Positions 33,201 through 48,200 of a stretch of DNA of 61,133 nucleotides are shown one piece after another. Under the pieces are notes generated by a model. The model did no database searches, was not told the DNA's origin, and saw nothing but the letters and a program-made list of their open reading frames with translations. Positions within the stretch are counted from its first letter, which is position 1. Every line of letters begins with the position of its first letter. Source of the stretch: a virus; the IMG/VR virus record IMGVR_UViG_3300012950_000002, positions 1 through 61,133 of that record. One strand, given 5' to 3'. The translations under genes were made by a program, and so were the position numbers.

Positions 33201-36200
33201 ATGTCTCTATAGTAAAGTTACCAGAACCAAATGCAACTACGTCAGATATATCATGAGTAAGGTATGCATTTGATTCTAATACTAGAGAGTTACTTCCACT
33301 ACGCTTATCGAGTGAAGTTAATCTTGCCTTCGCTGGATATACAGTGAAGGAGTTAGATACTGCACTTACAAAGGTGTGAGCATAGTCACCACCAGTGATA
33401 ATGGCATCTTCACCACTTACAAAGGTGTGTAAAGTAGTGTTAGTAGAAGGAGCACTACTTAGTACATTAACAACGATAACACCACCATCTTGCTTCGTGA
33501 TGTTATTAGAAGTTGCACTTACGAAAGTGTGAACTGAAGTATCAGGAGAAACACCAATCTGAACACCAATAGTATTAACATCAACTACTGAAACAGGTAA
33601 CCACTGATAACTTGCTGGATCAGTTGTTCTTGGATAAGTATGGTTTGTAGCATTATTATCGTTCGTGCAAGTGAAGGTTAATGAATTATCAGCAATCTTG
33701 ATCATCTCACCATTCGAGAATCCATGATTAGCAATGGTAAGATTTAAAGTACCCTTAGCAGGTTTATATGATGAACCAGTAACGGAGTACGTAGATGTAG
33801 CAATACTATCAATATTACATGAAGTATTATAGAATGGGTCAGAACTTCTTGGATAAGCATGGTTAGTAGCATTACCATCATGGTCACAAGTGAAGACTAA
33901 TGACTCTGGCTTAAATCTGATCTTCTCACCAACGTTAAGATTGTTAGGTCCAATGGTAATTGACATTGTACCTGTATCTGGTTGATAATCAACACCAGTT
34001 GGTGTGTAATGCTTAAGTGGAGATGAACCAACGTTTACAGTGAATGTACTTGCTGTTGTCTTAATGATAGGTAATCTAACATTGTTAGCAACAGGGTCAT
34101 TTGTTCTTGGATAATCATGGTTAGTAGCATTAGCATCCATACCACAAGTAAACCTAATTGCATTCGCAGCAATAGAAACTTCATTACCTGTAGAGAATCC
34201 ATGAGCAGAAACTGTTATTGTTAAATGTCCAGTAGCAGCATCATAAGTTGCGTTTGATGGTGTAACAGTAACGTTGGAAGCACCAGAAACATTTGTAATT
34301 TTTGAGTTAGTGATATACTCTCTATTCTGGAATGCACCAGTTAGGGCATTAGTATAAAGCCAACGTAGTCCAGAGTTAGCACCCTTACATGAGAAGTTTG
34401 CTCCAGACTTATTACCCTTAATAGTATTACCAGGAGTGAAGAATCCAAGTCCACCTCTATCCTTATAAGCAAACTTGTAAACCCTTATGTTCTCACCTTC
34501 CTCGTAAGTACCATCGGTAACAGTAGCGAGTGAATTGATATATGCAAGACCACCACCTTCAGATACTGAGTTAGTACCAGCAGAAACAAAGGTGTGTGAA
34601 TAGTTACCACCACTCTGTATACCGTTAGGTGTAGCAGATACAAATGTATGTGCATTGGTGTTAGTAACAGCACCCTGTCCACCGTTAACGTTAACAGTGA
34701 TTGTAGTGTCAGTCTTAGCAGTAATTTCTATAGCGGTGTCGTATGCATAGTCCTCACCGTCGCCAGTAGTTGCTCCAGTTGCACGAGGATAAGTTCCAGT
34801 TCCAACAGTACCACCCTGATCACAACTAAAGGTTAATGATCCAGTAGCAATCTTAATACTTTCTCCGACACTTAATGTATGAGCACCAACGGTCAATACC
34901 ATGAAACCTGTTATTGGGTCGTAAGTAGCACCAGTTACTGTGTGGTTAACAATAGGTGATGCACCAACATCAACAGTAATGGTTGTAGCACCTACAGCAG
35001 TAATTGCAACTTGCTGGTTATATGTTGGGTCACTAGAACGAGGATATGTCTTATTGGCAGTATTGCCGTCCATCGCACATGTGAATACCAATGAATTTGG
35101 TTCGATCCTAACAGTATCAGCAGTTGTCAAACTATGTGATCCAATAGTCAGAACTAAGTCACCATTAGAAGCAGTGTATGATGCAGCAGATGGTGTGAAC
35201 TGAGCACCTGTGAAGGAAGTAGTTGCAATATTTGCTAATGTGTCAATAGCAGTTGCTACGTTTGCACAATTGGTTCCACCTTGGTTACTACCTAAAGAGT
35301 AGTTAGGATCATAGTATTGAGCAGTAGAAGAACTGTTTAAATAAGGTGCAGAATATGTTGTAGGATCATTGAGGTTATAACCAGCAGTATTAAGTGTCTG
35401 GTCATACATAATATTCCTCATCGCATTCTTACACAGATCCTTAGCAGCATTAAATGCTGTAATTGCTTCCTGTGTTTCTGGAAGACCTATAGATACACCT
35501 TCAGCATTAAAGAACTTCTTAGTGAACTCAACCATGTAATAGTTACCATCACCATCTAAGTCATCAGCAATGGCATCGATGAAGTAACCAGTGTCACGAG
35601 TACACTTAGTTTCTAGTACTGTTAGTGCAACAGGTTCTGAAAGATCAATAAGGTCAGTTAAAGAAGCAGATAGTATTACCTCTGAAACATTAGTCCAAAG
35701 AGTGTTCAGTGCTGCTGTAACATCAGCACAATTATTAGCACCATTATTGGTGGCGTTAGAACCAGAAGTACCGTAGTTATCTCCTGGAGATGGGTCAGCA
35801 GTAATTCCTGATCCACCAGAACCGCCTGTAGATTGTTCATTATATTTCGTATATGAAACAGAATCAATTGTCTCAGAACCACTTAATGTGTTCGTAAGTG
35901 CTTCGACCATATGTTCATATGCCTTACCATAACCATAGTTAATCTCATTAGCTTGAGAATTAACGTACTGGAAGGTAGATCCATCTGGGAAGAACATATT
36001 ACACAATTTACGTGTATAGACTGTTCCACCCCATCCTGTGTCTCTTGATAGAGAATCGATGAAGTATCCAAGGTCTCTCTTACACTTAGTAGCACTAGGG
36101 ATAGAAGTACCAGGATATTGAGCAATCATCTCAGCATATGATTTAGCAATGATCCAATCCTTATTCTTCTGGATTAAACGATAAGCATCCTTAAATCTAC

Positions 36201-39200
36201 CCATTTGGGCAACTTCATTGTCACCAGTGTGGTAGAAACCAGGATAGTCAATTGCAATCTGTGATGTTGCAAAATCGATAATTTCTTGTCTATTATTTCT
36301 TATACTTCTAGCAGCATCCTTATATCTGTTAAGTGCGTCAGATACAGGGTTACCATAAGTTACGTTGATAGAACGGATAACATCGTTAACGGAAAGTGTA
36401 CCACCACTTAATCCACTATATTCGATCTCTGTAGAACGAACTTCTTCATAATCCAAGAAATCAGCGTTAATACGGTTCGCTGAGTTGTTTAACTCAACAG
36501 GACTGATTGTAGTCTCTGAAATGTTGTCTAGGATGACATTCTGGTTAGAAAGTGAAATAAGACGCTCAAAGACCAATCCAAAGAATGAAGAACCTTTGTT
36601 AATGATTAAAGTGTCTACAACATCTCCAAGTTTAGGTTCACCCGTTATAACACCATTAACCGCATTTTGGTTGGTTACTGTTTCTCCGTCAGTGAAATCA
36701 GCAACACTCTTCTTAACATAGTAAAGAACAGGTGGATTAGCACTTGCATCAAGTCTAACGACTTGTGCTTGAGCACCAGAACTTCCACCAGTGATTAACT
36801 GGTCTTCTTCGAATGCAACTGCTGCTGCAAGGTTAATAGAGGTAACTGGATCTCTATAAGGTGAAATTCCAGTTATTTGAGCTGCAATCTTCGATGATGC
36901 TGAATATATGACATCATTGAGTAAAATGTTGTAAGCACCAGTCTCAAACTCTGCAGTACCAGAAGTCTTAGAAAGTACAAGACTATTATCAGTATTACCG
37001 TCTAAGTCGAGGTTTGTCTCTTCTATAATTGCTGTATCGCCACCTAGATCAACTTTAGTGACTGTTTCATTAAATTTAAAGATAGTTGTCTGATTAACAT
37101 CATCAATGCTTCCAATGAACGCACTAAACCCAGTTCTGCTTACATCGACTCTAGCGTTGTTTACAAACGTTGTACCGATGATTTGGATGATATCAACAGT
37201 ATTTGTACTAGTATCAATGACCTTAGCACTTGAGTTAACGTTACCAAACTTAGATGTAATGACATCACCGATTTGTGGGAAAATACCACCAATCTGAGTT
37301 AAGTTAAGTCTCTTAATCGGTAAAACGGTAATATCGACATTTCTGTAGATAACTTTAGAATCAGGACGTGGTGCTTCAGCAAATACGATCTGATTACCAA
37401 CAATTTGATATGCTTCACCAGGAGATTGGATAACACCGTTTAAGGTGACCAACATCTGATTTTCTTTAATAATAATCTGTTCACCTTCTACAGTAAGGTT
37501 AAATGCCTTTTTAGCACCATCAAACTGATCAGAAATACTATCAATCTTCTTAACAATAGAAGTTAGGATTTCCTCGGAGTTTGTTAGTCTTTTCTTCCTG
37601 AATAGAACTTCAGAGTTGTTAAAGGTAGAATAGATTGGTTGAGCAGCACCAAAGGACGTAATTTGGTTAACATTCGTGTATTCATCTATGTTTACCTGCT
37701 TAGTAAACTCAGTACCAATTTTTCGGCCTGAGATATCCTTACCGCCCGTTAATTCCAGCTGACCGAACATATTAAACCCAGCTGGGTGGTTATTCTCTAA
37801 TATCTGTTTCTTCCAACGGTTAATCGGAATTTGGGACTTAATAACGTATGAGAAGTTCTGATAGAAGTAAGAGTCCTGAATCTTCTGTACAATCTCAGAA
37901 GGCTTACCAACGTCATCAATAAACCTACCAGAGGTCTTAGTGATAGCATCAATGTTCAGAATACCCTTAGCAATCTGTACATTATCGATAATACCAGATG
38001 CTCTAGAAATTACACCCTGAACCTTACCACCCTTGACGAAAGTACCAGATGGGTTAACAACCTTAAGAATCTTAGGTCCAATCTGCCAACCATCGTTAAT
38101 TGATACAGTACCGAAGGCATTTGCCAATTCATATGTCTCACCTTGGAATACTTCTTCAGATTCTAAGAATCTAGAAGTTTCTACGACTGCTTCTGCTTTA
38201 CCACCGAATACCTCGGTTAATAGCACCTGTCTACCATTACCTTGTGTCAAGAAGGTAATATAGTTACCTGATTCAGAGTCAGCAGGTGTTAAAGCAAATC
38301 TTAACTGGTCAGATTCCAAACCAGCAACGTTACCAGCAATAGCATAGTATATGGTGTTAGATGACAATGAAGTCAAACCAACACTACTTGGTTTTGGTAA
38401 TTCACCAACATCACTACCAATATCCTCTGCACGGAACTGAATAGCAGCACCAGTGGTTATACCATGAGGGAAGTTAAACTGTAAGTAATTAAGGTCTAAG
38501 TTGACAACATATGTAAATTCTGACTTAAGTAAGACAGTTGGTTGAGAACTATATCCTGCGCCTGGATCTTTAACAACAATCTCAGACAATCTGTTGTTTT
38601 TGACAATAGCTTCTGCATCAGCACCTGTTCCACCACCACCAGAGATGACTACAACTGGTGCAGAGGTATATCCAGCACCTGGGTCAGTTATTTTGATCTC
38701 AGAGAGGATTGAGGTGTTAAAGAGTTGTAAGTTGACTGGGAATGCAATCTCAGGACGTAAAGTATAGTCATGAGAGTAACCATAACCAAATTCATTGTTT
38801 TTAAGAGTTTTGATCTTACCAATCTCTGTACCAGTTAAGAATACAGAAGCACCAGTACCTTCATCAGGTATAACGACTTCTAATTCACCACCAGAACCAG
38901 ATAGGGTAGATCCTAGGATTCCTGTAATACCATCAACATCAATTATTCCATATGTGTATCCTTTGCCTGGATCAGTTAATTGGACTTTAGTTATAGTACC
39001 AGAATTGGTTTCTACATCAAGTTCGACTGTAATGACACAAAGACCGCCCTCTCCATCACCAATAATACCAACTTGATTATATACTCCAACAGCATACTCA
39101 GTACCACCATTCTTGATCTTAATCTTCTCAATTTTACGATCTGAAGCAATATCAGAAATAATTGGTAGCTTCCTATAGAATCCACCTGGAGAGATTAACT

Positions 39201-42200
39201 TAATAGTGTTAATAGGACCAATTGCCTTCGTAGACGTTGTAGAATAGTAGGAATTGGGGTTATCTTGATCATCTTCACCAATTTCAGCATTATTAAATTC
39301 TGGTTCGATTTCTAGTGGGAATCTGAATTCAGTCTCACTTACAACCTCAGCAATCTTAAATGTTCCGTCATATGGTGTCTTAATAACGTCAATGAAGGAG
39401 TTGGTGCCTACTGGGGAGTTAGAGGATAATGTTCGGCTTGGATCAAAATAGTACGTGATATTTGTAACTTCACCACCGATTGTAAAGTTGACTATAGGAG
39501 TCTCGGTGTTAGAAGACAAACCAGGAGTTCCAGATCTCTCAATAACGTTAAATGAGTACTCCAGTTTAAACTGGTTATCTTGAGAGAAGGATAGGTAGTA
39601 TCCAAAGTTAGAAGCATCACTCATGTCAAAGACATAAGAATGATTCCTTACCAACATCAATGTTGGGTGCTTGGATGATATCTTAACGTTAAATATTGCA
39701 TTATTATAGAATACTGGTTCACTATCAGCAGCAGCTCTCATCCTATAGAGGAAGTCTCTAGAAGAGAATACTTCTTCTACGAAGAATGAACCATTAAACT
39801 GTGTAGTAGTAAATCCTTCTACAAAGAGGATATCTCCAGCAAGGAACCTATGAGGAGATAGTGCTTGACAGTAGATAAGATCAGTACGAGTATTAGCACT
39901 TCTAATAATGTCCTTATCTAGATTTACAACATATTCTACTTTCTTAACAGTACTTACACCATTAATTTGACCAATCTTAGGATCACCATCCTTAGGACCA
40001 GTAGTTACAGATCCACCAAGTGAGATAACGTCACCAACGATAAAGTCAGATCCACTATAGACTTCTAGGATCTTAACTCTATAATCTTCAGCATCGTATG
40101 GACGGAATCTAGCATAAGCATGTATAGGATCGTATAGATCCTCCCATTGCCAAACTACAGTACCATCAGTAGCAGTACCACTAGTATGAGTAGGAGCAAC
40201 AGATCCTGTTACACCAGCAGTTGTACACTTATACTTTTGTCTACCAAAGTAAACTAAATCGTTAAGAGCATAAGATTTAGTTGCTTGCCATAACACTTCA
40301 GCAGGAGTTGGCCATGGATGATCTAATAGTGAAACTTCTATAGGACCAGCAGCACTGATGTATTGCCATATAACCGAACCGTCAGTTACATTACCAATCT
40401 CATGAGTAGGAGCAGTAGCACCAGAAGTAGCAGTATTGGTTGCTTTATAGATCTTACCAGCACTCCAAACCTGATCATCTGTGGTATATGCTGTAGCAGT
40501 TAACCATTCGGCCTGTGCCCGTTCTGGCTGGAAAATTACGTCTTTAATTATATTTTCTTCACCTGTATCGTTCTTAAAGAGATCGGTATCATTAAAGTTA
40601 CCAAACATCTTACCAATCTTATACTTGTTACCCAATCCTGGGTTATCTAAAGTACCAGTTGGAGTCTCAACGATAGTACCAAATGCTTGTACAACACCAC
40701 TCGAATTATACTGCTGTAGTATAGTTCCCTTAGTAAATAAGATATCTTGATTAAATTGGAATTCTAATACGTTATCAATCTTCTGGAATCCAGCATCTCT
40801 AACATAGTACTTCGGTATGACAATAGCATCTACCTTTAGTTTTACACCTAATGGTGAAGGTACTGTAGAGGTCTTAGAAGCAAATTGATGAGTTGCATTA
40901 GTAAATGTATAAGTTCCTGGTGTCAGAGTTGATATAGTATCTGACATGTCAAGGATCTGTAAACCAGAGGAACCTTCTGCCCAAACTGTAATTACAGGAT
41001 TAGTGAGACTATTAATATTGATTCCAGTAGTCTCTGTAAATGTTAATGCCTTAGTATGAGTTGTTGATGGGAATGCACTATAAGCACCTCTCTTATCATG
41101 TGCTCTATCAAATTTGATTAGATTAAGTTGAGAATTCTCAGAGGTAATAGCAAATTGAGTTGTTGGTAGTGTAAATGAAGCACCAGTAAAGACTGAATTA
41201 GGTTCGATAACTAAATCATCGATACTACCTAAGAAGCAGTTACCAATAGCAGGTGAAATCTTACTAGCACCAACATAAACATCATTAAGACCAATTTCAG
41301 TTGCAACAGTTGCTGTACAAACCTGAACACCATCAAAATAAACAGAATAGGTATAAGAACCAAGAGAAGGTGTCTCTTTAACTACTGCCCAATGGTGGAA
41401 TGCAGCATCTTGTAAAGTTGTCCAATATGTAGATCCAACAGAAGCAGTAGTTGATCCACCACCACCCTGAGGTGCGATGGTCATTTCGATCTTACCTAAG
41501 TTACCACTAGCAGCATTACCATCTACTGTTACTACTACAGCGTTTCCTAAAGCATCATCAATAGTGATCATCTCAACTTTAGGGTTGTTAGAAGCATGAG
41601 AAGCTTCCATCAAACTCCATACAGATGTAGTCCAATTAGTTGTTATACCTGCACTAGCATGCTTAATATAAGCTGGACCACCAGAGAACTTAATTGACCC
41701 ACTACCAAACTTATAGTCTGCAGTGTTATGCAGGACTTTAGTCACATCTGAGAAGGTAGTAGTTACATTTGCTTGCTTACTACTATCTTCTATAAGACCA
41801 CTAACATCTACTGCAGAGAGAATAGCACCTGTGGCAGTTCCACTACCACCGAAGTTGGTATCTAAGGTTACTGTGGTTCCAGTTGCTGTTAGAACTTTTA
41901 CACCAGCAGCAAGAGTCACAGATCCAGCACCGCTGGTTATTGAGACAATATCACCAGTAGCAAGACTAGTAGCATTACTTACATTAGTAACAGTTGCAGC
42001 ACCATTAGCAATATCACCAGCAAAGGAGATAGGTGCAGAATCAAAACGATTGACTACTGTCTGAATTGGTTTCTGCTTATTAGCAGCAATGATAATATCA
42101 CCAGAATTATCTACAACATGATTTCTTGTCTTAAATCCAATATCATCAGTATCCTTAATATTAGTGCTCTTAAGAAGGGTTCCATCGTACTTAAACGACA

Positions 42201-45200
42201 TAACCACTGCTTGTAGGTCATTATCACTGTACTTAACATCAGTAGCGATAGCAACGTTACCAAATACATCAATACTAATTCCTGCATGATTAACAGACTC
42301 ATAAGTTCCTGTAGGTTGGATAAGCTTAGAGAAATAGTAAGTAGGAGTTGTTGGGTTTGTAGAAAGTTGATTTAAAGCGATCTTAAGGAATGCACAACCA
42401 TAGAATTTGGTTCCATTCCACATATCACAGATAAAGAAGAGATCATTGTACTCATCAATCTGGAAACGAGGACGTTTTACGTCACCACCACTTATAGCAA
42501 GTCTCTTAACATAGTTGAGTTCGATGTTAGCACCATCGTACTCCATTTCACCAAATATAAGGTCATTATTGTCCTGATCAACACCACACCAGAGCATCTT
42601 GTTGTTTCCGATGTAATGGAGTTGCTCCATTCTCTCACCTTCACTATTAGAAGCGAATTTCCTCTTCTCAACAACATCACCAGTGTTATTGATCTGCATA
42701 ACCCAAATATCATAGGCATCTACAGCATTAGTGTCTGTCCAACCACAAATATAGACTCTTTGCTCGTCATCCATGTAGATGTCACCAGCATAGTCTCTAC
42801 GTGTTGCACCAGAGACACCAGCGATCTCTTTCTGCCATCTAACAATACCTTCAGGTGCATTAGCGTTATCATATCCAGATTCGTACTTAGCAATCAAAAT
42901 ATCTGGATTATATGATGCAGTACCTTGAGATTCGGTTTCACCGATCATATACAGAAGATTATTCTCTTCAGATGTCTCATCAAGGTAAATAGACTTCCAA
43001 CGTGCTTGCTTAATGGATGCACTAGGTATAAGGGTTCTATCCCAGACCATTACACCCAAATCGGTGAACTTAGCAAGGAATGCAGAACTATCACCATTAG
43101 TTTGAGTTAATTCACCACAAACATACATGTAACGGTCAGTTGCCATTACAACATCGAATATTTCTATACTTGCAGCGGCTTCATAGTACTCAGACAACCA
43201 ATAGTAAGTTTTCTTGTATTGCTGAGGATGTGAAACTCTAATTTGAGGTGGATTGTCTTCATCATACCCATAACCAGAGTTAATGATGTTAACTTCACCA
43301 ACTTTACCTGTAGTCTCGTCTAAGATGATATTAAAGTTAATATCTTGTCCCTGAGAGGTAATAATCTCATAAGTTGGTGGAATTTGTGTATTGTAACCAA
43401 TACCAATCTGAGTAACGGTAATATCTTCGATACCTGTTACAACAGACATATAGAAACGCTTATTCGTATTATCAGTGATAACTTTCGAATTAACGATGAT
43501 TTCATCCTGTGCAACTAACTCATGCTCAGTTGCAGTCGTAATTTTACCATATGGAATATCATTAATAACTTCTTTCTGATATCCGTTAATAGTACGTCCC
43601 TGAACAGACTCAATAATAGCAGAAGCACCAAAACCGTCGGTTCCTGTATTATCGAAGTATAAAGTGTCATTTACCTGATAAGAAGAACCAGCATTCTCTA
43701 CAACGAATCCATCAATCCTAGCATTCTCAAATTTAGTCGTTGTATCAACTTCGATGTCAACTCTTGACTCAGTAGAGACACTTGGGAAGTAATCATAGAT
43801 TTCTAGAGCAGCTTCTTCAGTTATAGCTTGCAAATCAGCAATTTCAGAAGGTGAAATGATAGCATCACCATCTATATCCTCAATTTCGAAGATAAGAAGG
43901 TCTCCTTCCTTCTCAGTTACAAATGAATCAGATTCTTGGTTAGGTTGACGATCAATATCGATATCAACGTTAGTATATGGATCTCTGAAACGTGCAACGT
44001 CTGCAGGAATGTTTTCCTGTACAGCACTAAGTGAAAGGTTCCATGTGTCAACAACAGAGTTATACTCAGGACCAATAACATAAGGGAATACTGGAACACC
44101 AGCATCTGACTCGTCAATCGTTACAAAGTATGCATATGTACCAGCAGGATAATCTGGAGTCTTACAAAAACGACCATTGTAAGGGTCTAGATCTCCTTGT
44201 TGGAAGGTGTACTTATAATCGTTGATAAAATTACCAGCAGGATATGAGGTAAGAGCTGGGCCGTCAGTTCTAGCTGGAGTGGGGTTGGTGTCAATATCAT
44301 ATACTACTTCTGTCTTAAGTGTGTAAGAAGAACGCATTCTTCTGATACCACTGTTCTGATCTGTTGGATCAATGTAACCATAAGGACCATAAATTGGGTT
44401 ACCATCAAATGCCCATCCAATGATAGGAGAGTGTTCGATATTTGATGGAACTTCTTGGAAATTCTGTGTAGCAGGGTTTAGGAATACATTATCACCAACT
44501 ACATAACGTAGTTCCTTAGGATCTGAGACATGAGCGTATTCGCCACCGTATTGGTTATTAAATCCCGTAAATACATATCCACGAGCAACGTCATACTTAG
44601 ATGCTAAGTCATACTCAACATTCTTTCTCCATTGGTACACATCAGCAGCAAATGTTGCTAACTGACCAATTGCTTCCATTCTAACGGATGTCATACCTTG
44701 TGTATAACCAACACCCTTGTTAGTAATGGATATAGAAATTACTTTACCTTTATCTTCACCAATTGTTCCGATAATAGCAGTTGCTTGAGCACCAAATCCA
44801 TCACCATTGATATAAACCTTAGGTGCTGATGTATAAGCATCACCAGAGTTAATAATAGCGATAGATACGATTCTACCATTAATAACGATAGGTTGTGCTA
44901 ATGCACCTTCACCAGAGTTCAGTTTAATGGTCGGTTTTGAGGTATATCCTGATCCAGCGTTAGATAGGGTCACTGCACTGATTGGACCTCTTACAGAGGC
45001 AACAGCGAGTGCACCAGCACCGTTTCCACCAGTGATTGATATAGTAGGTTGAGCAGTATATCCAGTTCCTGGGTTTTCTACAAGAATTCTTGTTACTCTA
45101 CCGTTAGTAACAACGGCTTGAGCAGTAGCACCAGTACCACCACCTCCAACAATCGAAATTAGGGGTTGTTCTGTATATCCAGTACCTTCTGTAGTAACTT

Positions 45201-48200
45201 CGACTGAATCGAGTGATCCATTAACAGTTACAGTCGCTGCAGCACCTGTACCGCCACCACCAGTGATTTCTAGTGCTGGTTTTGATCCAGCATCATAATC
45301 TTCACCACCACTACTGATATTGATACCAGTTAGAGGACCAAAAGTAACAAACTCGGAAGATTTGTAAGACCAGGCAGAAACACCGTTAACCCATGATCCA
45401 ATTGGACTATTTGGAGCAACTTCTGTTCTTGTGGAGATTGTAGAGACTGTTCTAGGGAAACGAAGCAGTTTACGCTGGTTTCCTGGAATCATAGCAGACC
45501 CAGTGAAAGGACCAACCTTATAGTTGGGCAATCCAGAGGCAGCAACGTAAACGTAATCGTTATTAAAGAAAGAGTTCTGTACGTTAGAGGTGAATAGTGA
45601 AATTACCTCATCAATAGTTGATACTGAAGACTTACCACGGTTCAGGTCAACAGAAAGTAGTATATTACCCTGTGGGACAATTGTCATTGGGGTAGGTATA
45701 CTATAAGAGAAGGAATAGTCGTCTAGACGAGCAGTAACCTCAAATGTACCGTTATAAACAGCAGGGTTTGCACCATAAATGGTAACTTTGTCTTCTACAA
45801 GCAAACCATGGGCATTACCTGTGATAACAGTTGCAGTTTGGTTGTTAAGACCACCAGGAGTGATGCTACTAACGTTAATTAACTTCTTAACGTTGTATAA
45901 CCATGACTGTAGACGCTCATCATCAGCAGTAGAACCTAAAGCAGCAACATTTAACTTATCTCCAGGCAAATAGTAGGAACCACTGTCTTCTAAGACGGTT
46001 GTACCCGCTTCTGCGATACCTAGGACACGTAATTTGACTTCCTCATCAGTTCCTTTGTTAGCATAGACAAAAATGTCCGAATAGATGATTGTACCAGGAT
46101 CCCAATCTTCTACAACGGCATTTTTGGACCTAGTACACTCAATAAACTGGTTTAGTGACTTTTCTTTGTACTGAACGATCTCCTGATCGTTAATAATGAT
46201 GGTTCCGTTCTTTTCGGGCCATCCAATAGTCGAGTCAACGGTAATTATATTCTCTGTAGTCGTTAATGGTTCTACAAGGTCTGTTTTATAAGGAATCTTA
46301 AAGTCACCTGTCAGAGTTTCTTCAGATATTGCTAATTCGTATATAACATCAATTCCTTCGATGATGGAAATGACATTTTCGATCAAAACTGATGCATCTT
46401 TAATATTCTGGTCAACTTCGTCTGCTACCTGCACCAATTGTGCGTTTGTGAGGTTAGCAGGATCACCAGAAATCAGTTGAGCACGTAAAATTGTGTCAAC
46501 AACCCAAGAAGCATCAGATGGTTTGATTAATTCGTCTCTAGGGTAGAAGATATCAACTTCTTCACCAAATAGAATCTTAAATAAGTACTGTGCAGCAGTC
46601 TTCGTACCTTTAGCAAGGTAGAAATCCTTAATTGTCTTAATAACCTGAATCGGATTGACTTGAGTGTAGTCAATATTGATTGTAGGCATGTATTGACGAC
46701 GGAACTTGTCAAATACCTTACTGATAATTTGAGAATCAAGGTTATAAACAACTGCACCAGCTGAATGATTACTTTGAGCAAGTTGTGACTCTTTTGCAAA
46801 GATCTGATTGTTGTATTTGTCAAAAGTGACAACATCCGATACTCCTCTAGAGCACCCATTAAGGGAAGAAGGTTCGTATTCCTTACCAGAAGACAAAATA
46901 GTGAATCCAGTGACTTCACCAAATCCAACATCACAAGATGCCTGTGCTGCTAATGGTTCTGCAACGTAAATCTTAGGTGGTTCAGTTTCTGAGTAACCAG
47001 TACCAAAACTTATGATGTTAATATCAGTAATTTCACCATTAAAGATAGTTGCTGCTGCTTGAGCACCAGTACCACCGATTGATTCACCCAATGAACCCTT
47101 ACGATCATCTACAATATAGACAGAAGGTGCATCAGTATAACCTTTACCACCAGTTAGAAGATTGATATTAGTAACACTACCATTTGCAACCGTAACGTCT
47201 AGAACTTGAGCACCAATTGGTTGTACAACTCTTACTCTAGGTGGTGTTAAGTATCCACGACCTCTATTTGTGATATTAACAGCTACAACTTCACCATCTG
47301 GAGATACTGTACAATCAGCAACAGCATCAATACCACCTGTAGGTGCAGCATCGATGTAAATTGTTGGTGGATTGCTGTATCCTATACCACCATCAGTGAT
47401 TGTAATAGATGCACCATTTAAACGACCCTCACCATCGATGGTGGGATCTGTAAGAATAGCACCACTTGGGTTTACAAAGGTAATAGCAGGTATGAAATCA
47501 TATCCAGAACCTGAATTAGTAATCTTAATAGACGAAACTGTTCCAGTTACATCATCTACCTCAATAGTAGCAATAGCACCAGATCCATTAACCAAATCAG
47601 ATGGTTGTGTGATCTTAACTTTCGGTGGGTTATATGAAGTATAACCTTGACCTCCATTAATTAGTTTTATATCTTTTATTCCAGCGACTAATGTCCTTGC
47701 TGCTGCACCAGTACCTTTTGAGGTGCTAGATGCGATAGCAACCTTAGGAGCAAAGTTCAGTTTATAACCTTTACCACCATCCTTAACGTTAATTGCCTCA
47801 ATTTCACCATTTACACCAACACTAGTAACTGCATGTGCACCAGTACCAAAGGAAGCAGACACATATTCGATAGAACGGATATGGAAATTGTCCTGATTGG
47901 TGATATTGACAAAAAACTTAATTTTACTATTGTTATCAGTTAACACATAGTCAATATATGGTTTCTGAAGGAGACCATTACGGTTGACAATCAAACCAAT
48001 TTCTGAAATTGGGGAATATGGAAGACTCTCATAGCTTAATGCCATGGAATCATCACCAGCAGTATCAAATACGTTAGGATAAGTTAATTCCTTAACGATA
48101 GCATCTGCAAAACCGATATAATATACAATCTGACATGATCCAACTGAGTCAGTACCAATCCTTGCTCTAGGTGGATTAGTAAATGTGATATCACTACCAC

